Source: Hofstenia miamia (Eukaryota; Xenacoelomorpha; Acoela; Hofsteniidae). Taken from it: 64,000 nucleotides of DNA. The notes below the pieces were generated by a model. The model ran no database searches, was not told the DNA's origin, and saw only the letters and a program-made list of their open reading frames with translations. Both the position numbers and the translations under genes were made by a program. The stretch spans positions 507,565 through 571,564 of the forward strand of contig CABFPE010000146.1 of NCBI GenBank assembly GCA_900660155.1, read 5' to 3'. Below, one piece after another: positions 1-11,724 of the stretch. Numbering within the stretch: position 1 is the stretch's first letter; each line of letters begins with the position of its first letter.

Positions 1-915
1 TTGAACCGCTGCTCGGCAAGTGTGTCGCATATCGATGGAAACAAATTATAATCGGAAGGCGCAAGGTCTAGTGAGTAAGCCGCATGCATCAGTGGTTCCC
101 AATCATACGTCTTCACCAAATCCCAGGTCGCTCTTATTCAATGTGGTGGTGCATTGTCATCCAGAAAAATTAATTTGTGATGTCTATCTGCCTATTCTGG
201 GCGTTTTTTGTGTATAGCGTTGTTGAAATCGGCCAATTGCCATTTGTAGCAGGCACCATCAACTGTTTTACAAGCTTTTAACACTCGTACTAAATACTAC
301 CACGCTGATCCCAGAAAACACACAGCGCATTGCCTTGTGGCCGAAGCGATATTTGGCTGTTGTTTTTGTTCTTGTGGCTGGGTGGACCATACGATGGTTT
401 ACGCTAGGGGTTGGAGAAAATCTCCCATTTTTCATAGCCAATGACAATTCGATGCAAAAAAGACTTCCTTTTGTTTCGGGCGAGCAGCATTTCACAAGTG
501 GTTTTTCAGTTCTCTTGCTGCCTTTCTGTCAGTTCATGTCACACCCATCTTCCGACCTTTCAAATCATGCCCATGCTTTTCTAACGTTTGGAAATGGATT
601 GTTGGGTAGCCTCAAATTGCTCAGACATCATTTTTGCGTTTGATCATAATCTTCATCCAACTATGGTTGCAATTCTGTGACCTCAAACTTTTTCGGTGGC
701 CTCCACGTTCCTCGTTCTCCACGCTAAAATTACTATCTTGGAGTTTTTCAAACCACCTAAAACACTGTGCTCTGCTTGGGACATAACAACCGCAAGATTC
801 AATAAGCATTTGATGAGCTTGAGAACCGTTTTTCTCGTAGTTTGACGGCACGAAATTGGATATGTTTATGAGTGAAACAAAATGCTTTGTTGTATAAAAC
901 ATCACAAACAATGAA
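1..915 (-). pseudogene. decayed mariner transposase, cut by window edge
   Basis: This is a Tc1/mariner-superfamily (mariner branch) transposase on the minus strand. The N-terminal helix-turn-helix part lies at about 621-870 and reads NYEKNGSQAHQML, then RAQCFRWFEKLQD and NFSVENEERG. The catalytic part follows toward position 1. The first catalytic motif, normally IGDEKW, reads IGYEKW at about 425-440, so the first Asp is lost. The second motif survives as FLDDNAP near 165-180, and the third as SLDLAPSDYNLFPS near 75-115. The frame is broken several times between the HTH and the catalytic core, so the copy cannot encode active enzyme. The element continues off the left edge. I could not place its 5' inverted repeat; a short TA microsatellite follows at 953-970. 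Confidence 0.88.
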
Positions 916-1167
916 TTGAATATTGTTGACAGCTAATAGACTAAAAATAAGCCTATATATATATATATAGTATAGGCCAGTATTGAATCACTCATCTTTA
1001 CAATTTATTTTTGCAAACGATTAACACAATAACTTTGGAGTTCAGTACTAAGCTCAATTTTGACATTGTGAATTCAAATGTTTATGTAATTTTTTAATCA
1101 GAAATAGGGTTTTCATCTTATGCTCTTGTGATGGGAGCCCCCTTCTCCATATATATATATATATATA

Positions 1168-2451
1168 CCTTGGTTCAAAAAAAATGGCCGCGGCAATATT
1201 TTTGAAAAATGCTGATAGCTCGAAAGCGGCAAATTTTGGCGAAATGTGGCAAAAATAAAAAAGTTAGCACGTTGAACAGACTTTGTCGCCGTGTGAATCA
1301 ATTGACAGATACTTAGCTGGTGAAAATGCTACACATCATTCTTCAACACAAAATTTTGAAATGCAAGCGAAACGCGATTTACTTGAATTTCTCTATGTCA
1401 ACGACTCCACCAACCGTGAATATCTGTCGAAACGGGTGAAAATGCCACCTCGTAGTTTCCGACGTAACATGAAAATCTTGGAAGAAAGGGGAACCTTGGA
1501 AAGAAAGAAAGGAAGCGGCCGACCTCTCCAAATTTCTGGCAATGAGAAAAAACGCTTATGTCAAATTGCGCTTAAATGTCCGTCGGCATCAACTCAAAAT
1601 GTCTGTGATCGTTATAACGAGTTAGCTGGGACATCCGTCAGTAAATCCACAGTTTTCCGAGCTCTGAAATCGTCCGGCGTGCAGAAAAAGACTGCAAAAA
1701 TCATCCCGAATATCACACCGGACCAGGAGCAAAAAAGAATCGAATTTTGCAGAACATGGAAGAACTTCAATTTCGGAGAAACCTGGCTTTCTGACGAGTG
1801 CGTGTTCCAACTTCATCGGAATAAAATCAAGCTTTGTAGTTCTTATCGAAAAACGCCGCGAAAAGGTTTCCCGAAGTTTTCACCCAAAATTATGGTCTGG
1901 GGAGCAATATCGAGTAAAGGTTTTTACATGAAAATCATCGAAAGAGGTACAATTGATAGTTCCAAGTACTGTGAAATTGTTGGTGACTTTATTCCTTACG
2001 CCACTGCATTATTTCCCGATGGCTGGATACTAGAACAGGACCGCGCCACACCCCATACTTCCCGACAAACTAAAGATTTTTTTGCCGAAAATTCGGTACA
2101 ATTTTTGCAGTGGCCACCCAATTCGCCAGACATTAATCCAGTGGAAAATGTGTGGACGATGCTTAAATCCTTTGTTGAGAAGAAAAATCCGAAAACAAAA
2201 GACGAACTCATTCAGTATGTTCAAGAATCTCAACATGTAATTTTGCCAGCGGTAAGAAAAAATTTGATGGGTTCTATCCCGACGCGTTTGGGCCAGTGTC
2301 TTGAAAACGAAGGAAAATTTGTGGAGAAATGGACTGGGACTGAATAGGCAAGACAAAGACGCAACAGACTCATATTTTCTTATATTATTTTGTTTGCTCA
2401 ATGCTTAGAAAAATCTATTATTTCAGCGGCCACTTTTTTGAACCAACATGC
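1168..2451 (+). mobile_element. Tc1-like DNA transposon, apparently complete
   Basis: Inverted terminal repeats bracket an open transposase gene. The left end, just inside a TA at 1166-1167, contains TTGGTTCAAAAAA followed by TGGCCGC. The right end at about 2425-2449 carries the complement with one difference in the A run. A TA lies outside each end, as expected for Tc1/mariner insertion, but the outermost 3-5 bases differ between the ends. The left flank is an AT microsatellite. The element is about 1.28 kb, a normal size for a one-gene Tc1 transposon. The intact frame and matching ends suggest a recent insertion. Confidence 0.88.
1361..2347 (+). CDS. Tc1-family transposase (DD34E), intact
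   Basis: A 328-residue transposase that would cut and paste its own element by binding the terminal repeats. I start it at the ATG at 1361. The frame is open further upstream to 1283, but without another ATG. An N-terminal paired-like helix-turn-helix region spans residues 1-55 (YLSKRVKMPPRSFRRNM), followed by a basic GRPR-type linker KKGSGRP. The RNase H-fold core has its three acidic residues: D145 in LSDECVF, D227 in LEQDRATPH and E262 in SPDINPVENVW. There are 34 residues between the second and third, the Tc1 DD34E spacing. There is no internal stop, and the length fits the family (about 340 residues). It probably has no host role. It could still be mobile if the ends are functional. Confidence 0.92.
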   Translation: MQAKRDLLEFLYVNDSTNREYLSKRVKMPPRSFRRNMKILEERGTLERKKGSGRPLQISGNEKKRLCQIALKCPSASTQNVCDRYNELAGTSVSKSTVFRALKSSGVQKKTAKIIPNITPDQEQKRIEFCRTWKNFNFGETWLSDECVFQLHRNKIKLCSSYRKTPRKGFPKFSPKIMVWGAISSKGFYMKIIERGTIDSSKYCEIVGDFIPYATALFPDGWILEQDRATPHTSRQTKDFFAENSVQFLQWPPNSPDINPVENVWTMLKSFVEKKNPKTKDELIQYVQESQHVILPAVRKNLMGSIPTRLGQCLENEGKFVEKWTGTE

Positions 2452-5400
2452 TATATAAAATATAGTGAAAACATCGAATTCAGTGTTTAACAAATAGTGT
2501 GCAAATTTATTGGCAGAAGGTTTGAAAATCATTAAAAATTTAAAACTTTCACATAAGTGTTAAATTTCATTATCAATTGAATAATGGGAAGTGAATTATT
2601 TTTTTGTGTTTTATTACTAAAAGTACATTTTTATTAATCAAAGTGGAAATAAATTTTTAGTTAATCACAACAAAATTGTTTTGAAGTGTTTTGGTGTTTT
2701 TGGTATATAGACAGCACCATTTTCTAGGATTACTCAGAACGTACATGTAAATGCTACTCGATAAATATTGCGGAGCCACTATAAATAAATAGCCTTTTTT
2801 CGTATTCGAAAATTTTCTTTAGATTACAATATTTCATTATAAATGAGATACATCTGTGTCACCTGTTTTCATTAATATTTAAAAGAAATTTCAATTAATG
2901 ATAGTAGTATAATCCTCTCTAATTCTACATAGTTACTTTCATGTACCTGAATTTAGCTTATTGCAGCTGTCGTAAGTATATTTCCTAGAAAACAGATAAA
3001 ACTAAAAGGGAATTCGGACCGAGCATTTCTCTATGCATATCCTTTGTGAAATTATGTTCCTACAGGCTTCTCTTTGATTCATGCTTTTTCGATACATCCA
3101 ATAAAATTTAGGAACCTATAGGCGAGGGTTTTTGCTGTACATCAATTTGATGAAATTGCATTCAATTGATCATTCTTTTGATGAACAGATATTTGTTGAT
3201 TTATTAATGACTTTTTATAGCATATTTGTTTTCCTGATACAGGGGGAGATTATCATCAATTACGAACATCAAAAACTTATTCGACTGACTGTTTAGTTGT
3301 GTGTCCACCATCGATTTTTATCAGTAGATTTTATTCGAAAATGCAATTAGTTTTATTCACATTGGCGATTTTTTATCAGAAAACCAGAGGTACCGATTAA
3401 GCCTTGGTACCATACCATTGTTTACCATGTAATGGACAACATAATGGTATACAAGACCAATAATTTACGGCCATTATGAATAGTAAACTTAAAAATATGG
3501 CCATAAAGGAAATTATTGTTACATATATAGAATTTATTAAAAGTTTCTCCATAAAATTGTTAAGCTTAGTGTCATATATTTTACATTTATAGAAATAGAA
3601 TTGGTAAATATATTTGTTTACCAAATGTTTTGAACAAAAAACATTGATGAGATAACAAATTTTAATATGGTTGCAAACGATTAGTTAAGTTTCAGCAGAT
3701 TGTAAGCAAACACGAAAAATGAAAGTTGTTTCCCATTTATAATACTGGATTGCAAGCAAATACTGACTATTAATTTGTTTCACATTTTTAATGTTTGTTC
3801 ATATCAAAGCATGGTGTATTGGAAAACAAACAAAAAATAATTGGTTTATTTTCAAAATTTGTTTCTGAACGTTTCAAAATCGCACTGCAACCTAGTGTAA
3901 AACAATAATGGATTAAGAGCAATAGTTAATATACCATTCTATACAATAATGGTATGGACTGGATTTTAATATGGCAATTATTTATGGAAGGTGGTACCAT
4001 ATTTCATAAAGTGAAATATTTTTTAAAAATCCTAATGCATCAAAAAATTTAATGTAAATTCAGTCAATGCAATGGGATTTTTTTACTCCTAATTCGATTT
4101 TTCACTATAATTTACATAGGATATATATCTATTGAGATATTTTTAGGGTGCCTTTTCACAGAGGAATAGAAGGAAAACTGAATTTCTGATTAAACGATTA
4201 CATGGAAATTTGAATTCACAAACACTAAGATTGAGAATAGTGCTAAAAATCAAAGTTGTTTGTTAATCTAGGCAGAAATATATTGTGAAGATGAGTGGTG
4301 AAGTAATTATTGCCGCTGCTACATATATATATTAGGGTGTCCTTTATATTTCAAGTTCGATAATTTTTTACGCATACCTTCTTAAAAGTTTCATATTAGC
4401 ACTATATTGTCTAGAAATAAATATGTGTTTGATTTATAAACGACTTGCTATTTAAACTTTTCCATACAAGTTGTGTAGTTTCTGCAATGTGACTTGTAAG
4501 TGTACGTGTTTTTTAGATTATTAGTGCTCCATTGATTAGTGCATAAAATTACGGAGTGATCAACAAAATATTTTCCTAATTGGATCGCCTAGCTATCAAA
4601 TAAATGGTGCAAAATTACCCTCTAATCGACAAGTTCTATCAGTTTTAAATTACAATATTCGCGAGGTTAAACTGACTGTTAGTGAAAGTGCAAATTTTGT
4701 GATTAGGGAGTGTATCATATATTAGGAAAAAGCAAGAATTTCAAAAAGGGCATTTCTTAACTGCGTTAAGAAACTTGTTAATCTATATGATGTTTGTATA
4801 TAGATATATAGATATATATATATATATATATATATATAAAGGTAGCACTTCTTAGTAAACTTATATTTACATAGCATCATGGTACTATACTTTGCTTCTA
4901 TAAAAAGGCAATTACAGCCTTTTTGATATAATGCAAAAAACTTTATTTACCAAACTCAATTGGAAAACAGTAAAAAATGATAATGCATAAATTCCCAAAT
5001 TTGGCAACAATTCTGACAATAAAAATTTAAATATTTGGGATTGATATTAAATATCCATAAATTTATTGTAGATTTTTTTTAGTATTAACTTTGGAATGCT
5101 TATTTAACTAGGGAATTTTAAACAAGTTATGTGCTTGTTCAAATGATTACTGCAATACACATATATTACACACAAATAAACACCTAACATCCAATTATGT
5201 TCTGTAATAAAATTACAAAATTTTGGTGTGAAATTTGATCGGCCTACTTGTAATGGAGGAAAAAACTGAAAACTTTCCTTGAATCTTTCTTAGAAAATAA
5301 TAATATTAGTATGATTAAGTAGTAGTTTAGAGAACTACATTGATACATACTATATTAACCCCGTCTGGTCAGCCCTACTTCAAATGACACAAAACGTTTT

Positions 5401-5865
5401 TACATAATTTCAAACAATTTGTTCTACTCCTTCAAATTCTATTTATTTTTTATATACTAACTCCATGATGGGACCGGACATTAGGCGCAAAGCTACATTC
5501 ACAAAGGTTCTTGATCTAGTAGGATTTCGGAATGTACAAGCAGCCCATAAAGTCCTACAGGAAAATACATTGCATTTTAAACTCTATTGCCAATGCCAAA
5601 TTAATGCAAATGTCATGTGATTGTATACACTGATAAGGATTTTGTGCAGCATTTGTTGCATTGTAGATTATGTACAGTGACGAAATACGAAGGCGTACAT
5701 CACTCAAAGATTGGTTAGCAAAGTGGTATTCACTAGTAGTTGTGTTACAAATGACTTTATGGTAGAGAGATTAGAGAATCATTTGATGCACAATATTGGT
5801 CATGAACACTGGGTCATATTGTGCATCAATTTAAAGATATTGTTGGGATAGGCAAGGGGCCTTCA
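2452..5865. other. unassigned AT-rich DNA
   Basis: I see no gene, RNA gene or recognisable transposon here. ORFs are short and lack family motifs. Copies of ggtaccata and ataatggtat recur at 3,400-3,450 and 3,930-4,005, possibly a worn repeat. Dinucleotide TA tracts occur at 4,321-4,333 and 4,800-4,839. The stretch 5,460-5,570 looks slightly protein-like on the plus strand (MMGPDIRRKATFTKVL), but I cannot assign it. Confidence 0.6.
4800..4839. repeat. TA-rich microsatellite
   Basis: Simple tandem repeat of TA with three interspersed TAGA units. Similar short AT tracts lie at 953-970, 1,149-1,167, 13,423-13,441 (the right edge of the N gap) and 48,313-48,330. Confidence 0.9.
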
Positions 5866-6600
5866 TCTGGAAAGCCCCCGGTAAAATAGAATTTGTAAAA
5901 CTTGCAAATATTTGCAGGTTTTGTTCAAAAATTTTGCAAATCTTGCAAAATAAAAGTATTTGCAAATGCTTTGACAGTTTTGAAAGTATTTGCAAATACT
6001 TAGCAAGTTTTGCAAGTATTTGAAGATACTTTTCAAGTTTTGTGAGTATTTTTCTGAAATGTTGATCTTTGCCCAATAAAAAAATAAAACGTTCTGAAGG
6101 GTTCTTATATTGATATTACACGTTGTACTCCGTTTTATATACATTATGCGTTTTCTAAAAGTATTAATAACACAATTTCTTAGCGATTGTAGAATGCCAT
6201 CTAGTGTTAACCGATAATACTGCAAAACATTTAATAAACGTTTGTTAGACGATTTTGAACCATTTCTAAATGTTGTCTAAGCTATTTCATTCTAAGCTTT
6301 TTCTAATATACTTCTAAGCTTTTTCTAAACGTATTCTAAAACAGTTCTAAATGTTTTAATTAATGATTAAAAAGTATTGTTCAATATGCTATGTATACCA
6401 TATTTGTGTGGATAACCAAGTCAATGAGAGTTATAAAACATATAGAAACTTGCAAGTGTTTTTCAAAGCCTTGACAACATGCAAGTGCTTTAATGAATTT
6501 AAATTTTTTTGTTTCAGCAGTCATGTAATATAAGTCTTGTAAAACATACTGGTACATTTGATTATGTAATGCTTGTAAAGCACCAAATTTGCATGAAGAC
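5865..6600. repeat. patch of self-complementary short words (TTTGCAAG/CTTGCAAA, then TTCTAA)
   Basis: From 5,890 to 6,060 the word GCAAATACTT, its complement AAGTATTTGC, and GCAAGTTTTGCAAGT recur irregularly on both strands with changing spacers. From 6,235 to 6,350 the words change to CTAAGCTTTTTCTAA and TTCTAAACG. The first word type returns weakly at 6,440-6,600 and at 8,950-9,050. There is no fixed period, so it is not a satellite. The style resembles the subterminal regions of hAT-type DNA transposons, but I could not find matched ends or an 8-bp duplication here. Confidence 0.5.
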
Positions 6601-6870
6601 ATTTTTCTAAGCTGGGATGTTATACTGGTAGAATTTTCTTGAAATATTTTCGATAAAATTTTAAAAAATCACTCATAAATTATTTTGTAATTTCACAATC
6701 ATAAAGTTTTTATTGCCTTCACAAACCGATAGTTATAAAAAATATATAGTTAACTGCATTTGATTTGCACATCACATTACAAACATTTTTATTGCGCACA
6801 ATGTTTGCAGTTTCAATAGGTATAGCAAAAACAACGATTACATGTTCCAATAGTACTGCAGTTCCAGCCA
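6601..6870. other. unassigned AT-rich spacer
   Basis: I see no gene or element here. Confidence 0.55.
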
Positions 6871-6871
6871 A

Positions 6872-7215
6872 AGAGTCCGAGACTTTCACATTTTAGTCTC
6901 AGTCTCAAAAAATAAGTCTCAATCTCGTCTCAAATCGAGACTGTTATAGGTCTCTAATGAAATTTTAAAAAAATGATGCCAAATTGAAAACAAACACTAG
7001 AGATTACATTTTTTATCTGTTTAAAAATGGTAGACTGGAAGTTGAAAGGTTAATTTTGAAAATGAATAAGATTTAGGTTGTTTAAAATCATTTTTGTTCT
7101 TGTACACTTCTACTAAAAAAATGTCTCGACTCTCATTTTTTCAATAAAAAAATATAATTCCTTGTCTCAAAAGTAAAAGTTTCGGTGTCGTCTCGAATTC
7201 TCTAGTTCTCTCATT
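6872..7215. repeat. patch of GAGAC/GTCTC words
   Basis: The pentamer GTCTC or its complement GAGAC appears many times between 6,880 and 6,960 (for example AGTCTCAGTCTC and AATCGAGACTG) and again at 7,120-7,215 (GTCTCGACTCTC, TCGTCTCGAATTCTCT). About 160 bases of ordinary AT-rich DNA lie between the two groups. Such symmetric word-rich ends around an unrelated middle fit a short non-autonomous DNA transposon. No terminal repeat or target duplication could be fixed. Confidence 0.45.
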
Positions 7216-8153
7216 ATGTCACAGGTTGGCAGCATGTAAACGTTAGTTCATCTTAAACAGTCAGAAATTGAATTTTAACAGATTGGATAACTTGAAAATT
7301 TATCTACCCTATTTGAAATTTATAATGGAAAATAATTTGGAAATTATTATTGGATGAAACCCCAAACTCCAGAAAAATGTGCTTTTGTAAAATTTACTAT
7401 GGAAATTTATGAAGAATCATTACGTAAATTCAAGTTGCCCAAATCACGATCTCAAGGATAAGAATAAATCTGCAGCAAGTTAGTGATTTCTATAAGTTGA
7501 ACAGGATTGACATGTAGAAAACAGGATGTTTTAAAGACATCTTACTTCTATTTTCCAAATTTTTATGGGTTTGCTTTTATATCAAGTTACTAGAGCCAAT
7601 AATCAACAAAGAATTAATATTCTACGTCAATTACCAATTATCAGTCAATTATCTTAATGGATATTGATAGCTAAAAACATTTTTTTAATAAAAAATAGAA
7701 TGAAACATAGAGTCTTCATGGAAAAATACAATACAACCAACGCCTCTTGGCTTAGGGGTTTATGCCAGGGTGAGAAACATGTCAACTCAACCTGGAGGTC
7801 GGGTCGGGTCGGATCGGGTCATCGTTATAGTGGTAGAACAGTGGCAGATTTAGAGAAAAATTTAATTTTTATTAAACGTTTAAAAAGTAATGTTGGTTCA
7901 TTTCTACTATTATAACCGAGTTTTAACGATTTTTTTATGTGTATTAAACGAAAAACGTATGTTGATACGTTGATAATTCCATGTTTGTTCGTACATGCAT
8001 TTTATCAAAATGTTTGTACCTTGAAGCGGTTCTGATTAAGAGAAAAATATTGTTATTAAAGTTTAAGATTTTTTTGTAAAAAATGCTTTTGTTGTTAACC
8101 CTAGTTCTAATACATTGAAACAATTTTATCTCGTCCATTGATATGAAGTTTTA
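7216..8153. other. unassigned, with a short GGGTC array at about 7,796-7,820
   Basis: Mostly AT-rich without a supported gene. At 7,796-7,820 the sequence switches to about five units of GGGTC/GGATC, locally very GC-rich compared with its surroundings. The small open frame across it is repeat-driven and I do not treat it as a gene. Confidence 0.5.
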
Positions 8154-8183
8154 CAGTGCTGCTCATAAATATTCGGACACCCC
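8154..8183. mobile_element. solo Tc1-type terminal repeat
   Basis: Directly after a TA at 8152-8153 the sequence reads CAGTGCTGCTCATAAATATT followed by CGGACACCCC. This is the characteristic form of a Tc1-family outer end. I found no complementary partner to the right before the N gap and no transposase behind it. It is probably a truncated element or the edge of a decayed one. Confidence 0.6.
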
Positions 8184-9070
8184 AATTATTTCTTAAAGAT
8201 TCAAATTGTGAATTGTTTTTTCCTCCACAGTCACATATTTGTTGAAACTTTCAATTTTGTGTTAATAGTTTTCAGCGATTTATTTCCCATTCTATGCACC
8301 TGTACAGAAGTGTTTAAATATTTCTCCGTAAATATAACTGTTACATAAATATGTTTAAAAAAATCAATTTTGTCATAAGAAGTTCATCAATTTCCCAAAT
8401 TTCAATATGCGTATACGTAGAAGTTTAATCCTATGCAAATCCCATTATTTTGCTAGATGCATTTAGATGTTTCATCAATGTAAACGAAATTTTACAAATT
8501 GTTAATGTTAATATTTCTGAAACTTTTGAAGGCATTCATAGAGCGAGCTATGGATGAATTCTTTTTGAGATTAATTACAACATTTCATAAGCCATAAATG
8601 CAAAGCTGCTTAAAAAATTATTAAAAATATCACACGTTTTTAACGTGTTCACTAAATCGGATCATCGAATAAATTTATTAATTTGTACATTAGTAAATTG
8701 ATATCTCAGAATCTCGAAATACACGATTCTAAGTATCGGAACCGGCAGGTCCTGCTATTAATCAGTTATATCTCGAAATAAGATTCTAGTAAAAATGTTG
8801 TTTTGAGTTTTAAATTTTCATATTTGTTTATGTACCTATTAGACACTCTTCACAAGAATAAAATCTCAATAATAAGACAAGATCTTTGCATATTTTCGAT
8901 TTTGTAGGTGATAATTGAATATTTTGTTCGAATTTTATTGAATGGTAAAAGATATATTTGCAAATATACAGATACTTGTATAACTTGCAAAAATTTTTAT
9001 AACTACTGTGTAAGTTTTTGCATATTTACAAATACTTTTCAAGTTTCAGTCTGTTGGGCCATCAATATTG
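8184..9070. other. unassigned AT-rich DNA with second TTTGCAAG patch at 8,950-9,050
   Basis: No gene is recognised. The last 100 bases contain GCAAATAT, CTTGCAAAAA and ACTTTTCAAG words like those at 5,865-6,600. Confidence 0.5.
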
Positions 9071-9149
9071 GCAGAGGTTAGTCTTGAAGTTGACAAACAC
9101 TGCCATATGACATGAACACACAATTGCAACAAGGATTAAGGCAAAAAAT

Positions 9150-9470
9150 TTCAATGAATTACAATTACCACAATCATTGCGTAGTGTACCAGCAGCATGG
9201 GGCACCACTCAATATTGCAAAAATAATCAAAGAGTTTCTATCAAAGAATTTTGTGGCTTCAATAATCAGCAAGCATGTTCCACAGCGCTGACCTCTAAGG
9301 TCTTCCATCTTCTGAGCTAATGAATACATGTTTTGGGTTATGCTGAAGTCAATCTTTGTGGCGAATTAAACACGTCTTTAACTGAGACAAAGATGTCACA
9401 TCACGGCAAAACAGCTCCCAGCAGATGATGCTCTGTCTATTTGTCTGAATGATGATTAGCAGCAGGTAGG
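9150..9470 (+). pseudogene. remnant of a Tc1/IS630-type transposase C-terminal half
   Basis: Plus-strand translation gives YQQHGAPLNIAKIIKEFLS, then IISKHVPQR and WPLRSSIF, then a trace of the W..LKS helix, and LRQRCH plus QVGNQF near the end. These align with the second catalytic motif (QQDGAPxH), the WPPRSPDLNP motif and the C-terminal tail of IS630/Tc1-like transposases of the kind that carry an N-terminal DUF4817-like HTH. The catalytic Asp in QQDGAP is His here, the third motif is lost, and several stops interrupt it. The first half is not visible upstream. Confidence 0.55.
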
Positions 9471-9719
9471 AAATCAATTTTAACATTTAGAGTATAAGAC
9501 TGCGATTGTTGCAGAGTGTTCTAAGTTGTCATTCACTAAATTTATAATTTTTTATGATCTGAACTATTAAAAAGGTTTACATGTAGCTTGAGTATGGAAA
9601 GCCGACATCATCACCAAACAAATGTGCTTACATTTTCTTAATAACCACAAATAACTATATGAAAATACACAGCGCAATATGGAGCAAGTATGAGAAATAA
9701 ACCCTAACCCTAAAACCGA
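9354..9719. repeat. 366-bp perfect direct repeat, copy 1
   Basis: Every base that I compared matches 12,057-12,422 (offset 2,703). The repeat starts inside the transposase remnant and includes its tail plus about 250 bases of non-coding flank. It ends with a telomere-like CCCTAACCCTAAAACC. Copy 1 continues normally to the right, whereas copy 2 runs directly into the N gap. Confidence 0.9.
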
Positions 9720-11724
9720 TCGACTAAGCGCTATGCATTTCAAGAATCATTACAAAGATAAAATGATTAGCATTAAGATGATTTCTTACAGTGTGATGCA
9801 GGGTGGGGCGCAATATCATGTCTGAGATTTTCTAAATTGTATTATTTCTACTAAATTTAAGTGAATACGGATTTACTTATTTTTTGTTTTAAATTTACTT
9901 AAAGTTCTCTTTCTGATGTTGAAAGACCAGCGTGTGTTCCCAAATAAGCCATGGATTCATACTGGCTGCTGTAAGGAATATTTTTGTGACTCATATTTTC
10001 ATTAAGACTATTTGCAAACTATATCAGGAGCCTTTATTGGTTACTCAGAAACCGGATGTTTTAAGATAACAAAACTTCATGTACCGGTACACAGTTTTTT
10101 TCTAGTTTTTATGTTATTTATGTGGTCCAACTTAGTTTACATGTTTTATTTTACTTTACATACTCACAAAATGATTAATATAATTTTTAAAACAATGTTT
10201 ATTTTTTAGTGAAAACATAGTGAAGATGCATTTCAATGCATCCTACACCAATAGTACGAGCCGGATAATGAAGAGATAATTCTTGCATGTGGCATTTAGC
10301 CTCATATTTTATTTTAGAACTTATAGCTCTGGTGAGAACATCTAATTTTAATATTGTTATATTGAACATGGGTAGTTACAACAACAGTAAAGACGCAATA
10401 TTACATATTCTATAACACTATTACTCCAAATAAAAATCTACGTTTGTAAATACACATCGCATTCAGGAATTTATTAACTCAACAGTTAACTTTATGCACT
10501 AGTTTACTTATAAATTAAAAAGTGTAAAGTAATGATGGGTTTGGCGTTTGAGGGTACATCACAATTTAGGCGGTTCTGAACCATTTCTACTTATAATTAG
10601 GAAAAGGTAAATTTATATTTCAGAATTGCAAAATGTATTTCAGATATACTTGGATATTTATCGATTTTTTGGATTTAAATTCATGAAATTCTTGTGGATC
10701 GATCCATGGATTATTAAAAAGACTACTAGCAATTCGTCGAAAAAATCAACTGTACATAAACAGCGACATGAGCAAAATGAAAATTAACACAAAATTAATA
10801 TTGCTCTGGAGTATACTGTCCCAACTATAATACTGTGGTATTTTCGATAGAAAAATACAGACATTTTGATAGTTAAGAAGAACTACAATAAAATCATTTA
10901 CTTTTAGTACGTTATGCTTAATTTTACATCAATGTGCCTACAGTTATAAAATTGTAAAAAGACAATGGAGAAGACTCAGTAGTGAGTTTATTGGCAGAGG
11001 TCAGTGTCGTACCAGCGGGTCGATGTGTTTGATGCATTGATGTGCGGGACTCAATCCTCAAACCATTGAAGCCTTTGAACCTTACAATACTTTTTGTAAA
11101 ATCAAGATTATACAATGTAACCTATTATAATACCATATAGATTTGTAACTTTATGGTTTTCTGATGTTTATTACTTAGATGTTTTTGGTGTGTGTGACAG
11201 ACTCAGATTTTCACGGGGCCATGGGACGACCTAAAATTTCCAAGGACAACGCTGATTTTAGCTTCATAAATTATTTCAGAAACCCTACATCGCATTTCAG
11301 AAAATGTAAATTGTATTAGACAAAAACACAATTTCATTGAAATAGTTGTGTTAACTCTTAACGATGTACTAGGGTTGTTCAAAATACGACACTCTAAATC
11401 TGTTTCGCTGGAAACTAAAGCAAATTTGCAGTCTCAGAGCAAAACAGCATTGGAGAAAGAATCACAGAAACATTCGTGAGAATATCAGTATAAATTCAAA
11501 AACTACAGTATACTGGGATAGGAAAACTACAAAAAAATAAAAACTTACAAGACGATTATCATATTTCAGTCTTATCAAGTGGAAATCGATAATCAAATCT
11601 ACTCCGAACAGTGAATATAGAAAAGAGAATCAAGCACAGGCAGTTCTTGAGGATCATCCATGAGAAACACCATATATACATTAACTGACAAATGCATTAG
11701 GCCTTTAGATCTTGTGAACTTGAT
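9720..11724. other. unassigned AT-rich DNA
   Basis: No supported gene. Short ORFs at 10,012-10,209 and 10,924-11,115 have no recognisable family features and are left out. Confidence 0.55.

Noticed and set aside
335-643. 102-codon plus-strand frame
   Set aside because: Antisense shadow of the decayed mariner transposase on the minus strand.
1996-2401. Minus-strand frames of 71-123 codons
   Set aside because: Antisense shadows of the intact Tc1 transposase.
5865-6060. Considered as a CRISPR-like or satellite array
   Set aside because: Words are irregularly spaced and in both orientations, without fixed repeat or spacer length, and the context is animal DNA.
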